Positions 1 to 7,999 of a stretch of DNA of 64,000 bases are shown here, in pieces. The notes beneath the pieces are model-generated. The model saw nothing but the letters and a program-made list of their open reading frames with translations, did not search any database and was not told the DNA's origin. The stretch's first letter is position 1. Each line of letters opens with the position of its first letter. Source of the stretch: Nitrospira sp. (GTDB lineage Bacteria > Nitrospirota > Nitrospiria > Nitrospirales > Nitrospiraceae); NCBI GenBank assembly GCA_029881435.1, contig JAOUMR010000002.1, forward strand, positions 16,094 to 80,093. The letters are read 5' to 3'. The translations under genes and the position numbers were made by a program.

Positions 1-663
1 CTTCGCTGGGAGATCCAAGGTGAGTCCCACAGCGGTGAGAATGGCCACGGCTAGGCTAGCCAGGGTTTGCCATCTCTCGACGAGCGGTTTGGGTTTTTCA
101 GGCACGCCCGCGGTCGAGGGCTCATTGTGAATATGGATATCGCCTGCGGCCTGGTAGACGTTCCCTTGCACGGTCCATTGCTGTTGGGCGAAGACCATCT
201 TCGCTTGGGCTAGCACAGCTGTTTCCTCTGTCGCAGTAATCTCGCTCAGCTGGCGGATGACCGGTTCGCGTCTTTGTACATCGGCAAGAGGAGCGGCTTG
301 CAGGGATGTGATGAGTCTTGCGACATCTTCCAGGCGATACCCATGAAATGTCTTAAGAGAGGCGGGGAGCGGTGTCTCGTCCAGCAGGCATGGCACGATG
401 GTTTTCTTCAGCGCGATGGCCGTGCACCATTCAAACTCGACGAAGTGGGAAGCGGCAGAGTTCTTCGACCAGGCGAGGAGAAACACATCCTGATCGGCAA
501 TGGCCTCGCCCAAGACCTTCGGCCACTTCTGCCCGCCATAAATCTTGTCTTGGTCACGCCAGATGGAAATCTCGGGATGGGCGGTGAGCTGGGCTTCCAG
601 CTGCTCGATGAGGGGAAGGTCTGCTCGGGAATAGCTCAAGAAGACGGTCGGCATCTGAGGCAT
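1..663 (-). CDS. TIR-domain membrane protein, partial (C-terminus beyond left edge)
   Basis: The gene reads leftward from an ATG at 663 (a second in-frame ATG is at 654) and is still open at base 1, so 221 residues are visible. Residues 5-110 look like a bacterial TIR domain: it opens with the beta strand TVFLSYSRAD, and a loop SKNSAASHFVEFEWCTAI (66-83) places Glu78 where TIR NADases have their catalytic glutamate. A linker follows, then NVYQAAGDIHIH (168-179), a short polar strand motif that I associate with STAND/TIR-type conflict proteins, and a hydrophobic segment at about 200-218 that looks like a membrane helix. Known TIR proteins of this kind cleave NAD+ or act as signalling adaptors in defence; the role here is inferred. 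The C-terminal output or sensor part is outside the window. Confidence 0.8.
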   Translation of the reverse strand, partial: MPQMPTVFLSYSRADLPLIEQLEAQLTAHPEISIWRDQDKIYGGQKWPKVLGEAIADQDVFLLAWSKNSAASHFVEFEWCTAIALKKTIVPCLLDETPLPASLKTFHGYRLEDVARLITSLQAAPLADVQRREPVIRQLSEITATEETAVLAQAKMVFAQQQWTVQGNVYQAAGDIHIHNEPSTAGVPEKPKPLVERWQTLASLAVAILTAVGLTLDLPAK

Positions 664-857
664 CCTAAGTAGGAAAGCGGAGGGTACCATACCGCAAAGC
701 TTACGACTGCTCAAGGCAGTAGGCTCACGGAGGATAGGCTGTGTTGGCGTGGGTCGAAAACCTCCTGCGCACTTCCCTCACTTCAGCAGCTGCAATTGGC
801 CTCTCAGTTTGACAGTCCTCAGGTGAAGCTCTACGCTCAACGCTGGAGGAGACGCCT

Positions 858-1184
858 GTGGAACCTATCGTGGAACAACCAATCATCGAAGAATTCAAGC
901 GACGCGTTGAAGCACGATTCCCCGGGGAGCTGGTTCGATTGATGATCTTTGGATCAAAAGTTCGGAGGGAGGCGACTCCTGAATCCGATGTAGACCTTCG
1001 CGTGGTGATGCAATCCGAGAACTGGCGGCTCGGGGATGAGATCCGCGGCGTGGGCTATGCGCTGGAATTAGAACATGGAGTCGTCTTGTCGATTCCGGTG
1101 ATCAGTCAGAACCACTACGAACGGCTGCGCACCAACGGGACGCAGTTTTTCCATGCCTTGGAGCAAGAAGGCGTCGTGGTATGA
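858..1184 (+). CDS. MNT-type nucleotidyltransferase (antitoxin-like)
   Basis: A 108-residue minimal nucleotidyltransferase. It starts at GTG 858, with a GGAGGA ribosome site seven bases upstream. The signature FGSKVRREATPESDVDL (31-47) gives the G-S pair and the D44-x-D46 metal ligands of the polymerase-beta fold; I do not see a clear third carboxylate. In known HEPN/MNT pairs the MNT protein AMPylates and neutralises the HEPN RNase. The next reading frame begins in an ATGA overlap, as in those operons, but it is truncated. The family call is firm; activity without its partner is uncertain. Confidence 0.8.
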   Translation: MEPIVEQPIIEEFKRRVEARFPGELVRLMIFGSKVRREATPESDVDLRVVMQSENWRLGDEIRGVGYALELEHGVVLSIPVISQNHYERLRTNGTQFFHALEQEGVVV

Positions 1185-1390
1185 CGGCGACGCCTCCGCG
1201 CGAAGAAATCCAGAAAGAATTTCTTCGAGCAGAACAGGCGCTTCGGGCTGCTCAGGGTAGAAAAAGAAAGACCGGCTATTTACTTAGAGGTTGTTGCGGT
1301 CGCCAGCATCCGTGTCTTCCTATTCGTGACTCGCGTCGCGAATCTGAAGCGTGCGGAAGTAGGTTCAGTAGAAGCCGCGGTCGCGTGTGA
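1181..1390 (+). pseudogene. truncated HEPN-domain remnant
   Basis: Translation begins in a four-base overlap with the MNT gene. The first 25 residues (EEIQKEFLRAEQALRAAQ) look like the first helix of a HEPN toxin. After about base 1258 the sequence changes to basic, cysteine-containing residues that do not resemble HEPN, and the HEPN RNase motif (R-x4-6-H) is absent. The frame then runs antisense into the end of vapC. It is best read as the 5' stub of a HEPN gene whose remainder was lost by deletion or rearrangement. Confidence 0.55.
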
Positions 1391-1730
1391 GCAGGCGATT
1401 TGACTGGATAGTCGCATGCGCGCCGATTAGGAAATCGGCTATCATGCGAGTGCGTGTGTTACCCCTCTTCCGATATTGCTTCCATGCAGCACTTGCGGTG
1501 AGTGCAGCAGCTTGATCGAGTGCACTAAAGGCGACGCCTAATTCCTCCATCGCCGCTTGTGCAGCCTCCGGTGTCGGAAAGAAGCCGGCGACTTCTGCCC
1601 ATACCACTTCGCAGGCAATCACTGGCCCCTCACGGAGACAGACACGAAGAGCGGATTTTGAGCGGACTCCGAAGGTGGGGTCAGCCCCGAACACATCGAG
1701 CAGCACGTTGGTGTCGATGGCTGTGATCAC
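1365..1730 (-). CDS. vapC: PIN-domain toxin, VapC family
   Basis: A 121-residue PIN-domain ribonuclease toxin. The four acidic residues of the active site are all visible: D6 in ITAIDTNVL, E46 in VVWAEVAG, D99 in MIADFLIGAHA and D117 in LLTRDRGFY. It starts at GTG 1730, overlapping the antitoxin stop by four bases (GTGA), so the two are translationally coupled. VapC toxins cut tRNA or rRNA and are held inactive by VapB. Length and motifs are complete, so it looks functional. Confidence 0.9.
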   Translation of the reverse strand: MITAIDTNVLLDVFGADPTFGVRSKSALRVCLREGPVIACEVVWAEVAGFFPTPEAAQAAMEELGVAFSALDQAAALTASAAWKQYRKRGNTRTRMIADFLIGAHATIQSNRLLTRDRGFY

Positions 1731-1957
1731 ACTGCGTCGGCTTTGCCGCGTAATGTGGTGAGCATTCGATCGGTAGAGTGGCCAAGACGAAGAATCCCAT
1801 AGACACGCTCGACGGAGTCAAGCTCAACGGCCTTGGTGGCGACCAGGTGACCCCGTTCAGCCTTGACGTCTAAGACTTGCCCTGGGCGGAGACCAAGCTG
1901 TTTGCGAAGTGGCTTGGGAATGGTGACTTGCCATTTATTCGTGACAGTCATTTTCAT
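1727..1957 (-). CDS. vapB: AbrB/SpoVT-type antitoxin, VapB family
   Basis: A 76-residue protein whose first 45 residues are a swapped-hairpin AbrB DNA-binding domain (VTNKWQVTIPKPLRKQLGLR, then PGQVLDV). The C-terminal tail would bind and block the VapC partner, which begins inside its stop codon. Such antitoxins repress their own promoter. The first ATG (1957) has no clear ribosome site. A short inverted repeat (TAGGA/TCCTA) sits exactly at the start. Confidence 0.88.
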   Translation of the reverse strand: MKMTVTNKWQVTIPKPLRKQLGLRPGQVLDVKAERGHLVATKAVELDSVERVYGILRLGHSTDRMLTTLRGKADAV

Positions 1958-1978
1958 AGGAGTATTTGTAAAATCCTA
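1957..1978 (-). promoter_or_regulatory. possible vapBC operator (inverted repeat)
   Basis: Arms TAGGA (1957-1961) and TCCTA (1974-1978) are separated by 12 bases, immediately at and upstream of the vapB start. AbrB-type antitoxins bind such repeats to autoregulate. The arms are only 5 bp, so this could be chance. Confidence 0.25.
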
Positions 1979-2257
1979 CCCCTCGAATGTCAAGATTTAG
2001 CGATCAAGGTGCACATTCACACAGGGTTTTGAACAGCAGCGTGTCTCTAGCTGGTTTACAAGCGGAAAATCTTGGCATGAGTAACTGGGAAAGACAATGA
2101 GGATGTTTGGTATAGGCCAGGTACTGGTGCGAGCCAGCTCTTAGCAACTGATACGGAACGCGAAACTGCTGTTTTGGTTCACGTGTGGCTGGCCTCTTAC
2201 TGAATTCTTCGCGTTGACCGCGCTCTCAGTGGAAATGTTCAACAGATCCGGGGTAAG
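1979..2257. other. intergenic spacer, no gene seen
   Basis: About 280 bases between vapB and the PPOX-like gene. I see no convincing reading frame, hairpin terminator or repeat. It must contain the promoters for vapBC (leftward) and the rightward gene, but no consensus -35/-10 pair stands out. Confidence 0.5.
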
Positions 2258-3103
2258 GTGTCACGCAGTTCATTGGGGCCGACACACGATCATCCCATGT
2301 CCTCATCACGACAGCATAATAGTGGGCCGGATTCAGACGGTCCTGATGTGCCGGAACCCTCCCATGCTGAGCGGGCCAAGACGTTGGTGTATTTGCAGCA
2401 GACCGGCAGTCTGTCGACACTCTCGCGCAAGCAGCCGGGCTGGCCCTTTGGGTCGGTGATGCCCTACGGGTTGGATGCCCAAGGGCAACCGGTCTTTCTG
2501 GTCAGCACGATGGCGATGCATACGCAAAACCTCCTGGGCGATCCACGTTCCAGCTTACTGGTGACTCCGCCTGAGAGCAGGAGCGATCCACTTGGGGCAG
2601 CCAGGGTAACGCTGATGGGCTCCGTGACCAAGGTGCCGAAAGAGGAAAACGCCGCGGTTCGCGCATGTTACCTGGAACGTCATGCCAACGCCTCCTATTG
2701 GGTGGATTATCAAGATTTCGGTTTCTTCCGCATGGCGATTACGGAGATTTACTTTGTCGGTGGGTTTGGGTCGATGGGTTGGGTGACACAGGCTGACTAT
2801 GTCGCGGCGGACGTGGACCCGCTTGCGGATGCATCCTCGAGCCTGATTCGCGAGCTCAATACCGAGCAAGCGGAGACATTGCTGCTGCTGGCTCGTGCGT
2901 TAGGCGATGCGGACACGCAGCAGGCGACAGTGACCGCACTGGATCGGTTCGGGTTTCATCTCCGGTTGACCACTCCCGGCCGGATGCAGGGCGGGCGTGT
3001 GGCCTTTACCGGTCCGGTGCATAACGAATCAGAAGTCAGAGCCAGCTTGGCCGGCCTGGCCGCTCAGGCGAGCGCCGGACTCCACGTCCTGCATTCGCTG
3101 TAG
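2258..3103 (+). CDS. pyridoxamine 5'-phosphate oxidase-fold protein with C-terminal DUF2470-like domain (HugZ-like)
   Basis: A 281-residue protein. Residues about 45-180 resemble the split-barrel flavin/heme-binding fold of the PPOX/HugZ families (SVMPYGLDAQGQPVFLVSTM, then QNLLGDPRSSLLV, then VTLMGSVTKVP). The last 85 residues (RELNTEQAETLLLLARALGD to the end) resemble the DUF2470 domain often attached to heme-utilisation proteins. Relatives bind or degrade heme or bind FMN; the substrate here is not known. The start is ambiguous: GTG 2258 or ATG 2297, neither with a strong ribosome site. The first 30 residues are low-complexity and may not be translated. Confidence 0.7.
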   Translation: MSRSSLGPTHDHPMSSSRQHNSGPDSDGPDVPEPSHAERAKTLVYLQQTGSLSTLSRKQPGWPFGSVMPYGLDAQGQPVFLVSTMAMHTQNLLGDPRSSLLVTPPESRSDPLGAARVTLMGSVTKVPKEENAAVRACYLERHANASYWVDYQDFGFFRMAITEIYFVGGFGSMGWVTQADYVAADVDPLADASSSLIRELNTEQAETLLLLARALGDADTQQATVTALDRFGFHLRLTTPGRMQGGRVAFTGPVHNESEVRASLAGLAAQASAGLHVLHSL

Positions 3104-3179
3104 GCGGATCTTGCAGGCATTCCTGAGGAGGGCGTGCAGTTCAGCGCGTCTGTCGGTCATTAGCTAGATAGGGGAACGT

Positions 3180-4862
3180 ATGGCAACGAACGATAAGCAG
3201 GTTATTTTTTCACTCGTCAATGTGGGGAAGGTCTATCCACCGAAGCGGCAGGTGCTACGGGAGATCTACCTCGGCTTCTATTACGGAGCCAAGATCGGCG
3301 TGCTTGGCTTAAACGGCTCGGGCAAGAGTTCACTGCTCAAGATCATCGCGGGTATCGATCCGAATTACACAGGCGAAATCACGAGGTCCAAAGGCTATAG
3401 CGTTGGGCTGCTGGAACAGGAACCGCAGCTGGACCAGAACAAGACGGTCAAGGAGGTGGTTGAAGAGGGCAAGGCCGAACTGGTCGCACTGATGCATGAA
3501 TATGAGGCCGTCAGCAACAAAATCGGGGAAGTCGGTCCCGATGAGATGGAGAAGTTGATCGACAAGCAAGCGCAACTACAAGAGAAGATCGAAGCGGCCA
3601 ACGGATGGGAACTGGAAAATCAACTCGACCTCGCCATGGATGCGTTGCGCTGCCCCCCTGCCGATCAGAAGGTCGGGACACTCTCCGGTGGTGAGAAGCG
3701 CCGGGTGGCGCTTTGTCGTCTGATGATTCAAGAGCCCGACATCCTCTTGCTCGATGAACCGACGAACCACCTCGATGCCGAATCGGTCCAGTGGCTTGAG
3801 CAGCATCTCCAACAGTACAAGGGCACCGTCATAGCCGTGACGCACGACCGGTATTTCCTCGACAATGTCGCCGGCTGGATTCTGGAACTAGATCGAGGCC
3901 ACGGGATTCCGTTCCAAGGCAACTACAGTTCCTGGTTGGAGCAGAAGAAGGACAGGCTGGAAAAAGAGGAAAAGGCGGAGTCGAAGCGGAAGAAGACGCT
4001 GGAGCATGAGTTGGAATGGATCCGCATGTCGCCGAAGGCTCGGCAGTCAAAAGGCAAGGCGCGGTTGAACCGCTATGAAGAGCTGGTGAATCAGAAACAG
4101 GACCAGGTGGCGGACGATCTGGAGATCTATATTCCGCCAGGACCGCGATTGGGCGATGTCGTCATTGAAGCCAGCGGGATCAGCAAAGCCTTCGGCGACA
4201 ACGTGCTCTACGAGAACGTGAATTTCAACCTGCCGAAGGGTGGTATCGTCGGCGTAGTCGGGCCGAACGGGGCCGGGAAGACGACGATGTTCAGGATGAT
4301 CATCGGCAAGGAGAAGCCGGATGGAGGATCGATCAAGGTCGGTGAGACGGTCAAGCTTGGCTATGTCGATCAGGACCGGAGCCTCGACCCCACCAAGTCT
4401 GTGTACGACGTGATTTCTGACGGACAGGATACGATTAAGCTGGGGAAGGCGGAGATTAATGCTCGCGGCTACTGCGCCCGCTTCAACTTCGCCGGGACGG
4501 ATCAGCAGAAGAAGGTGAAGGACCTCTCAGGCGGTGAACGCAACCGGGTGCATCTCGCGCGCATGCTGAAGGAAGGCGCGAATCTGATTATCCTCGACGA
4601 GCCGACGAACGATCTCGACGTGAATACCTTGCGGGCGTTGGAAGAAGGGCTGGAAAATTTTGCCGGCTGCGCCGTGATCAGCAGCCACGACCGCTGGTTT
4701 CTTGACCGACTGGCTACCCACATCCTCGCCTTTGAAGGCGATAGCAAGGTAGTCTGGTTTGAAGGTAACTACAGCGACTACGAAGCGGATCGGAAGAGGC
4801 GCTTGGGCAAAGACGCCGAGCAGCCGCACCGGATTCGATACCGGAAATTGACACGGCAGTAG
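3180..4862 (+). CDS. ettA: energy-dependent translational throttle protein EttA (ABC-F ATPase)
   Basis: A 560-residue soluble ABC-F protein with two ATPase cassettes. The first has Walker [10 protein letters not shown] (43-51), signature LSGGEKRR and Walker [15 protein letters not shown]; the second has [17 protein letters not shown] and [11 protein letters not shown]. The linker between them is charged and helical, and there are no membrane segments. EttA binds the ribosomal E site and gates the first elongation step according to the ATP/ADP ratio. Start ATG 3180 follows a purine-rich TAGGGGAA. Ten bases separate it from the next gene. Length matches the family. Confidence 0.93.
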   Translation: MATNDKQVIFSLVNVGKVYPPKRQVLREIYLGFYYGAKIGVLGLNGSGKSSLLKIIAGIDPNYTGEITRSKGYSVGLLEQEPQLDQNKTVKEVVEEGKAELVALMHEYEAVSNKIGEVGPDEMEKLIDKQAQLQEKIEAANGWELENQLDLAMDALRCPPADQKVGTLSGGEKRRVALCRLMIQEPDILLLDEPTNHLDAESVQWLEQHLQQYKGTVIAVTHDRYFLDNVAGWILELDRGHGIPFQGNYSSWLEQKKDRLEKEEKAESKRKKTLEHELEWIRMSPKARQSKGKARLNRYEELVNQKQDQVADDLEIYIPPGPRLGDVVIEASGISKAFGDNVLYENVNFNLPKGGIVGVVGPNGAGKTTMFRMIIGKEKPDGGSIKVGETVKLGYVDQDRSLDPTKSVYDVISDGQDTIKLGKAEINARGYCARFNFAGTDQQKKVKDLSGGERNRVHLARMLKEGANLIILDEPTNDLDVNTLRALEEGLENFAGCAVISSHDRWFLDRLATHILAFEGDSKVVWFEGNYSDYEADRKRRLGKDAEQPHRIRYRKLTRQ

Positions 4863-4872
4863 GCCATCTTCC

Positions 4873-5754
4873 ATGACACCGCGTGTCATCATTACCGGGG
4901 CGGCGGGTTTGATCGGGCAGTACTTTGTGAAGACCGCTGCTCGATGGGCGTCGGGTTGGGAGGTTCATGGCCTCACCCGCGCTGATCTCGATCTCACGGA
5001 TTTCAGCTCGGTCGAGCGAACGTGGGCGCGTCTCAAACCCAACGCAGTCATCCATTGTGCGGCTCTGAGCCGAACGAAGGATTGCGAGCAACAGCCTCAG
5101 CTCGCCCGACGCATCAATGTGGCAGCTACGGCTCACCTGGCTCGCCTTTCCAAAGATATCCCTTTTATCTTCCTGTCGAGCGGCGAGGTGTTTGATGGAC
5201 GGCGAGGTTGGTACCGAGAAGAAGACGAGGCGATCCCGATCAATTTCTACGGCAAGACTAAGCGTGAAGCGGAACAGCTGGTGCTGCAAAACCCTCGGCA
5301 TACCGTCGTTCGGATCGTCTTGACGGCCGGAACGTCCCAGAACGGTGATCGAAGTTTTGTCGAGGATATGTGTCGGACGGCCAGAAGCGGTCATCTCTTG
5401 ACACTCTTTAGCGATGAATTGCGCTGTCCCTTACCGGCGGGGGCCATTGCGCGCGCGATTTGGGAACTTGCTGAGTTGCAGGCCCCGGGCCTCTATCATC
5501 TTGGCGGCCGGGAACGGCTCTCTCGCTGGGAGATTGGACAGGCGCTCTTGGCGTGGTACCCGGAGCTCCAAGGCCATCTAAGTGAAGGATCCGCTCGCAC
5601 TCACGCCGGTGCGCCGAGGCCTGCCGATCTGTCACTGAATTGTGAGAAGCTCCAAGCACTCTTGTCGTTTCCCATCCCAGGGTTTCGAAGCTGGTTGACG
5701 GATCGGAAACACGAAGGCATCGACGTATGGGATTATCATTCCAGTTCATCCTGA
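4873..5754 (+). CDS. NAD(P)-dependent sugar-nucleotide reductase, RmlD-like (extended SDR)
   Basis: A 293-residue extended short-chain dehydrogenase. The N-terminus has the GxxGxxG nucleotide motif (ITGAAGLIGQ, residues 7-16), and NFYGKTKREAE carries the catalytic YxxxK. The overall layout (short LTRADLDLTD acidic segment, INVAATAHLA, SSGEVFDG) matches dTDP-4-dehydrorhamnose reductase relatives. No other rhamnose gene is nearby, so the real substrate is unclear. It starts 10 bases after ettA and ends 10 bases before the next gene, which suggests cotranscription. Confidence 0.78.
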   Translation: MTPRVIITGAAGLIGQYFVKTAARWASGWEVHGLTRADLDLTDFSSVERTWARLKPNAVIHCAALSRTKDCEQQPQLARRINVAATAHLARLSKDIPFIFLSSGEVFDGRRGWYREEDEAIPINFYGKTKREAEQLVLQNPRHTVVRIVLTAGTSQNGDRSFVEDMCRTARSGHLLTLFSDELRCPLPAGAIARAIWELAELQAPGLYHLGGRERLSRWEIGQALLAWYPELQGHLSEGSARTHAGAPRPADLSLNCEKLQALLSFPIPGFRSWLTDRKHEGIDVWDYHSSSS

Positions 5755-5764
5755 AACCTGAGGC

Positions 5765-6601
5765 ATGATGGAACCAGAGAACGGCATGTTTGCATCGGAT
5801 CCGTTGCCTCTTGTCCTGGTAGCATATCTCTTCATGACGGTTGTCATGGGGATGTTATGGGTGGTGCAGAAAAAGATCAGAAACGCCGCGATTGGGGACG
5901 TAGGCTGGTGTTGTGGACTGATTCTCACCGTCCTGTGGTATGCCACGCAGGCGAGCGGCAGCTTTGAGCGAATCTTCCTCTCTGTGATGTTGGTGACACT
6001 CTATGCGGGCCGACTAGGGCACCACATCTTGTTCACTCGCATCATTGGCAAGGAAGAGGATGCTCGGTATCAACGGCTGAGGCGCGAGTGGGGGGAGTCA
6101 GAATCGGCCAAGATGCTCGCCTACTTTCTTCTACAAGCACTGGCCATCGCGGCTTTTTCACTCCCTTTTCTCGTGCTGATGTGGAATCCTCGACCGCCCT
6201 CCGCATTGGTGGAGCTCATCGGGCTGATGATCTGGGGTGTGGCCATTTCCGGGGAGGCCAGAGCCGATCGACAACTCGCCTCTTTCCGTGCCGATCCACG
6301 GAATCAGGGTCGAGTCTGTCGTGAAGGCCTCTGGAATTATTCGCGGCATCCCAACTATTTCTTTGAATGGCTGCATTGGTGCTCCTATGTCGTGATGACG
6401 CTGGGAGCGCCTGGATGGATCTTCACGTGGATTGGACCAATTGGAATGGGGCTGGCGCTCTTTAAGATATCCGGCATTCCACGGGCAGAGGCGCAGGCTC
6501 TTTCAAGTCGAGGCGAGGAGTATACAGCGTATCAGGCTACGACCAATGCGTTTTTCCCATGGTTTCCTCGACCGAAGCTCGACTCGTCATCTCATGCGTA
6601 G
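5765..6601 (+). CDS. DUF1295 / steroid 5-alpha-reductase-like membrane protein
   Basis: A 278-residue polytopic membrane protein with about seven hydrophobic helices. The diagnostic C-terminal part contains GLWNYSRHPNYFFEWLHW (about 195-212), the motif shared by DUF1295 proteins and isoprenylcysteine methyltransferase / steroid reductase-type enzymes. The family probably acts on lipid substrates, but no bacterial substrate can be named from the sequence. It sits 10 bases after the RmlD-like gene. The next gene is convergent on the minus strand. Confidence 0.8.
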   Translation: MMEPENGMFASDPLPLVLVAYLFMTVVMGMLWVVQKKIRNAAIGDVGWCCGLILTVLWYATQASGSFERIFLSVMLVTLYAGRLGHHILFTRIIGKEEDARYQRLRREWGESESAKMLAYFLLQALAIAAFSLPFLVLMWNPRPPSALVELIGLMIWGVAISGEARADRQLASFRADPRNQGRVCREGLWNYSRHPNYFFEWLHWCSYVVMTLGAPGWIFTWIGPIGMGLALFKISGIPRAEAQALSSRGEEYTAYQATTNAFFPWFPRPKLDSSSHA

Positions 6602-6622
6602 TTCTCGACGCAGCCATCGGTC

Positions 6623-6985
6623 TTACCAATGTGTTCGATCTGTGGCTGTTGCGGTGAGGTCGGGCAACTTAAAATGTTCGACGAAGTCTGTCAGGCGAGC
6701 GCGATTGGCTTGGTCTATTCTGACGATTTCCCATCCGGCCTCGCGACCGTTGGTCCAGCGTACAATAGCAGCGTCGATGAGAACGTTGTAAGACTGATTC
6801 CCATTCTGAAGCGTGATGTACACGGTTGTTTCGGTCCCGACGGCTACAGAAGATTGCCCCGTCGCGCGCCAGCCTGTGTCTGACAGATCCCAGACGATTC
6901 CATTCACCAGCGTGCCCGCATTGAAGTAGCAGAATTGGCATTGAACGGGAGTTCGTAGCTTTTTGCGCACAGCGTAGGTTCTCAT
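6623..6985 (-). CDS. PilZ domain protein (c-di-GMP receptor-like)
   Basis: A 120-residue single-domain protein. It keeps both parts of the c-di-GMP signature: RxxxR (R7-R11 in RKKLR) and DxSxxG (D33-L-S35-D-T-G38). The end, AIVRWTNGREAGWEIVRI, is the usual final strand pair. A second stand-alone PilZ gene at 18928-19296 ends almost the same way. The role is presumably to pass a c-di-GMP signal to an unidentified partner. Confidence 0.83.
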   Translation of the reverse strand: MRTYAVRKKLRTPVQCQFCYFNAGTLVNGIVWDLSDTGWRATGQSSVAVGTETTVYITLQNGNQSYNVLIDAAIVRWTNGREAGWEIVRIDQANRARLTDFVEHFKLPDLTATATDRTHW

Positions 6986-7160
6986 CTGGTCCTCTCCTGG
7001 TTTATGTGATCAGTCTCACGTCGTGTCCTCAGTCAACCTTAGTCGAAGGGGGAAGATCCGCCATGATACAGAAGAAGGGGAGTAGATCGGCAAAGGAAGG
7101 GCGTAGTCCGTAAGTATTGGAAATAAATGAGAATTATTTTGGCAGCCCCAAGGCCAGCGG

Positions 7161-7391
7161 TTACGGCAGTTTCTTGCTATCTAAATCCTCTAGCCGCACC
7201 CGAGCGATCTCAGAAACCTTAGCCGAGGGGTAATTCTTCACCAATTCTTCGTAGAGTTGCTTGGCATGCGAAAAATTGCCTTGGCTATCTTCGAAGGCGG
7301 CTATTTCAAATAGCTCCGCAGCTTTCTGCTCGGAGCACCCAAGCACTACCAAACAAAGGGCACACAGTAGGAGTCGCGCTTTCATCATCAT
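7161..7391 (-). CDS. small lipoprotein with TPR-like helical pair
   Basis: A 76-residue protein that begins MMMKARLLLCALCLVVLGC; Cys19 in the LGC lipobox marks a signal-peptidase II site, so the mature protein should be a short lipid-anchored domain. The rest (FEDSQGNFSHAKQLYEELVK, then NYPSAK) looks like one TPR/BamD-type helical hairpin. Its start overlaps the upstream regulator stop (ATGA), and the GAAAGGATC sequence provides a ribosome site, so the two are coupled. The function is not known. Confidence 0.7.
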   Translation of the reverse strand: MMMKARLLLCALCLVVLGCSEQKAAELFEIAAFEDSQGNFSHAKQLYEELVKNYPSAKVSEIARVRLEDLDSKKLP

Positions 7392-7792
7392 GATCCTTTC
7401 TCGGCCTTTCTCCGTCGTGACAAGCCTGTGGCTGCGTGAGCCGAGGCTTGTGTGGCAATGTGGTAGCGAGGTGAGGAGATCCCTTCGCTCCGACAATGCG
7501 GACAGCGACTTGGTCGCGTCAATCTTGTACGGTCCCGAAACGTGAATCCACACGTTAAGCAGGAGGACGGGTCAAGCATAAACCGTCGAGCACGATCCCG
7601 CGCCACTGTTTTTACCACATGAGTCAAGTGCTCCTCCACCTGCCGTTCTGGAAGACTGAGCATTCGCGCCAGTTGTTCGGTGGTCATCGGAGTATCCGTC
7701 AGGATCTCTATGATGCGCTGACGTGCGGTGCGTGCTGGAGGTAGCATGTTTGTATGGTAAGCACTCACGTGAATAAATACCAGATGCCTCAT
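7388..7792 (-). CDS. HTH transcriptional regulator fused to a zinc ribbon
   Basis: A 134-residue protein. Residues 20-70 form a winged-helix-like segment (RQRIIEILTDTPMTTEQLAR), and C78-x2-C81 plus C97-x2-C100 form a zinc ribbon. This combination is known from small predicted archaeal/bacterial regulators. I chose ATG 7792 because AGGGG lies just upstream; an internal ATG at 7747 is an alternative, and a longer upstream extension looks untranslated. It overlaps the lipoprotein gene by four bases. The target is unknown. Confidence 0.65.
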   Translation of the reverse strand: MRHLVFIHVSAYHTNMLPPARTARQRIIEILTDTPMTTEQLARMLSLPERQVEEHLTHVVKTVARDRARRFMLDPSSCLTCGFTFRDRTRLTRPSRCPHCRSEGISSPRYHIATQASAHAATGLSRRRKAEKGS

Positions 7793-7999
7793 GTCATGTA
7801 CCCCTGAAGAGTGAAGAGATTGATCGGCCCGATCCCTTGCACATAACATAAAAGGTTGCACGTCCGTTGGCATTCTGTCAGAATCCGTTCCCGCACTGAT
7901 TGTCACATCAGCATTATCCCTGTAGGCTGGGTGTATCGCTCGGATTTTCAATCAACATTTTCCCAGCCCAGCATGCAATAAACGAGGAGGTTTTGGGCT

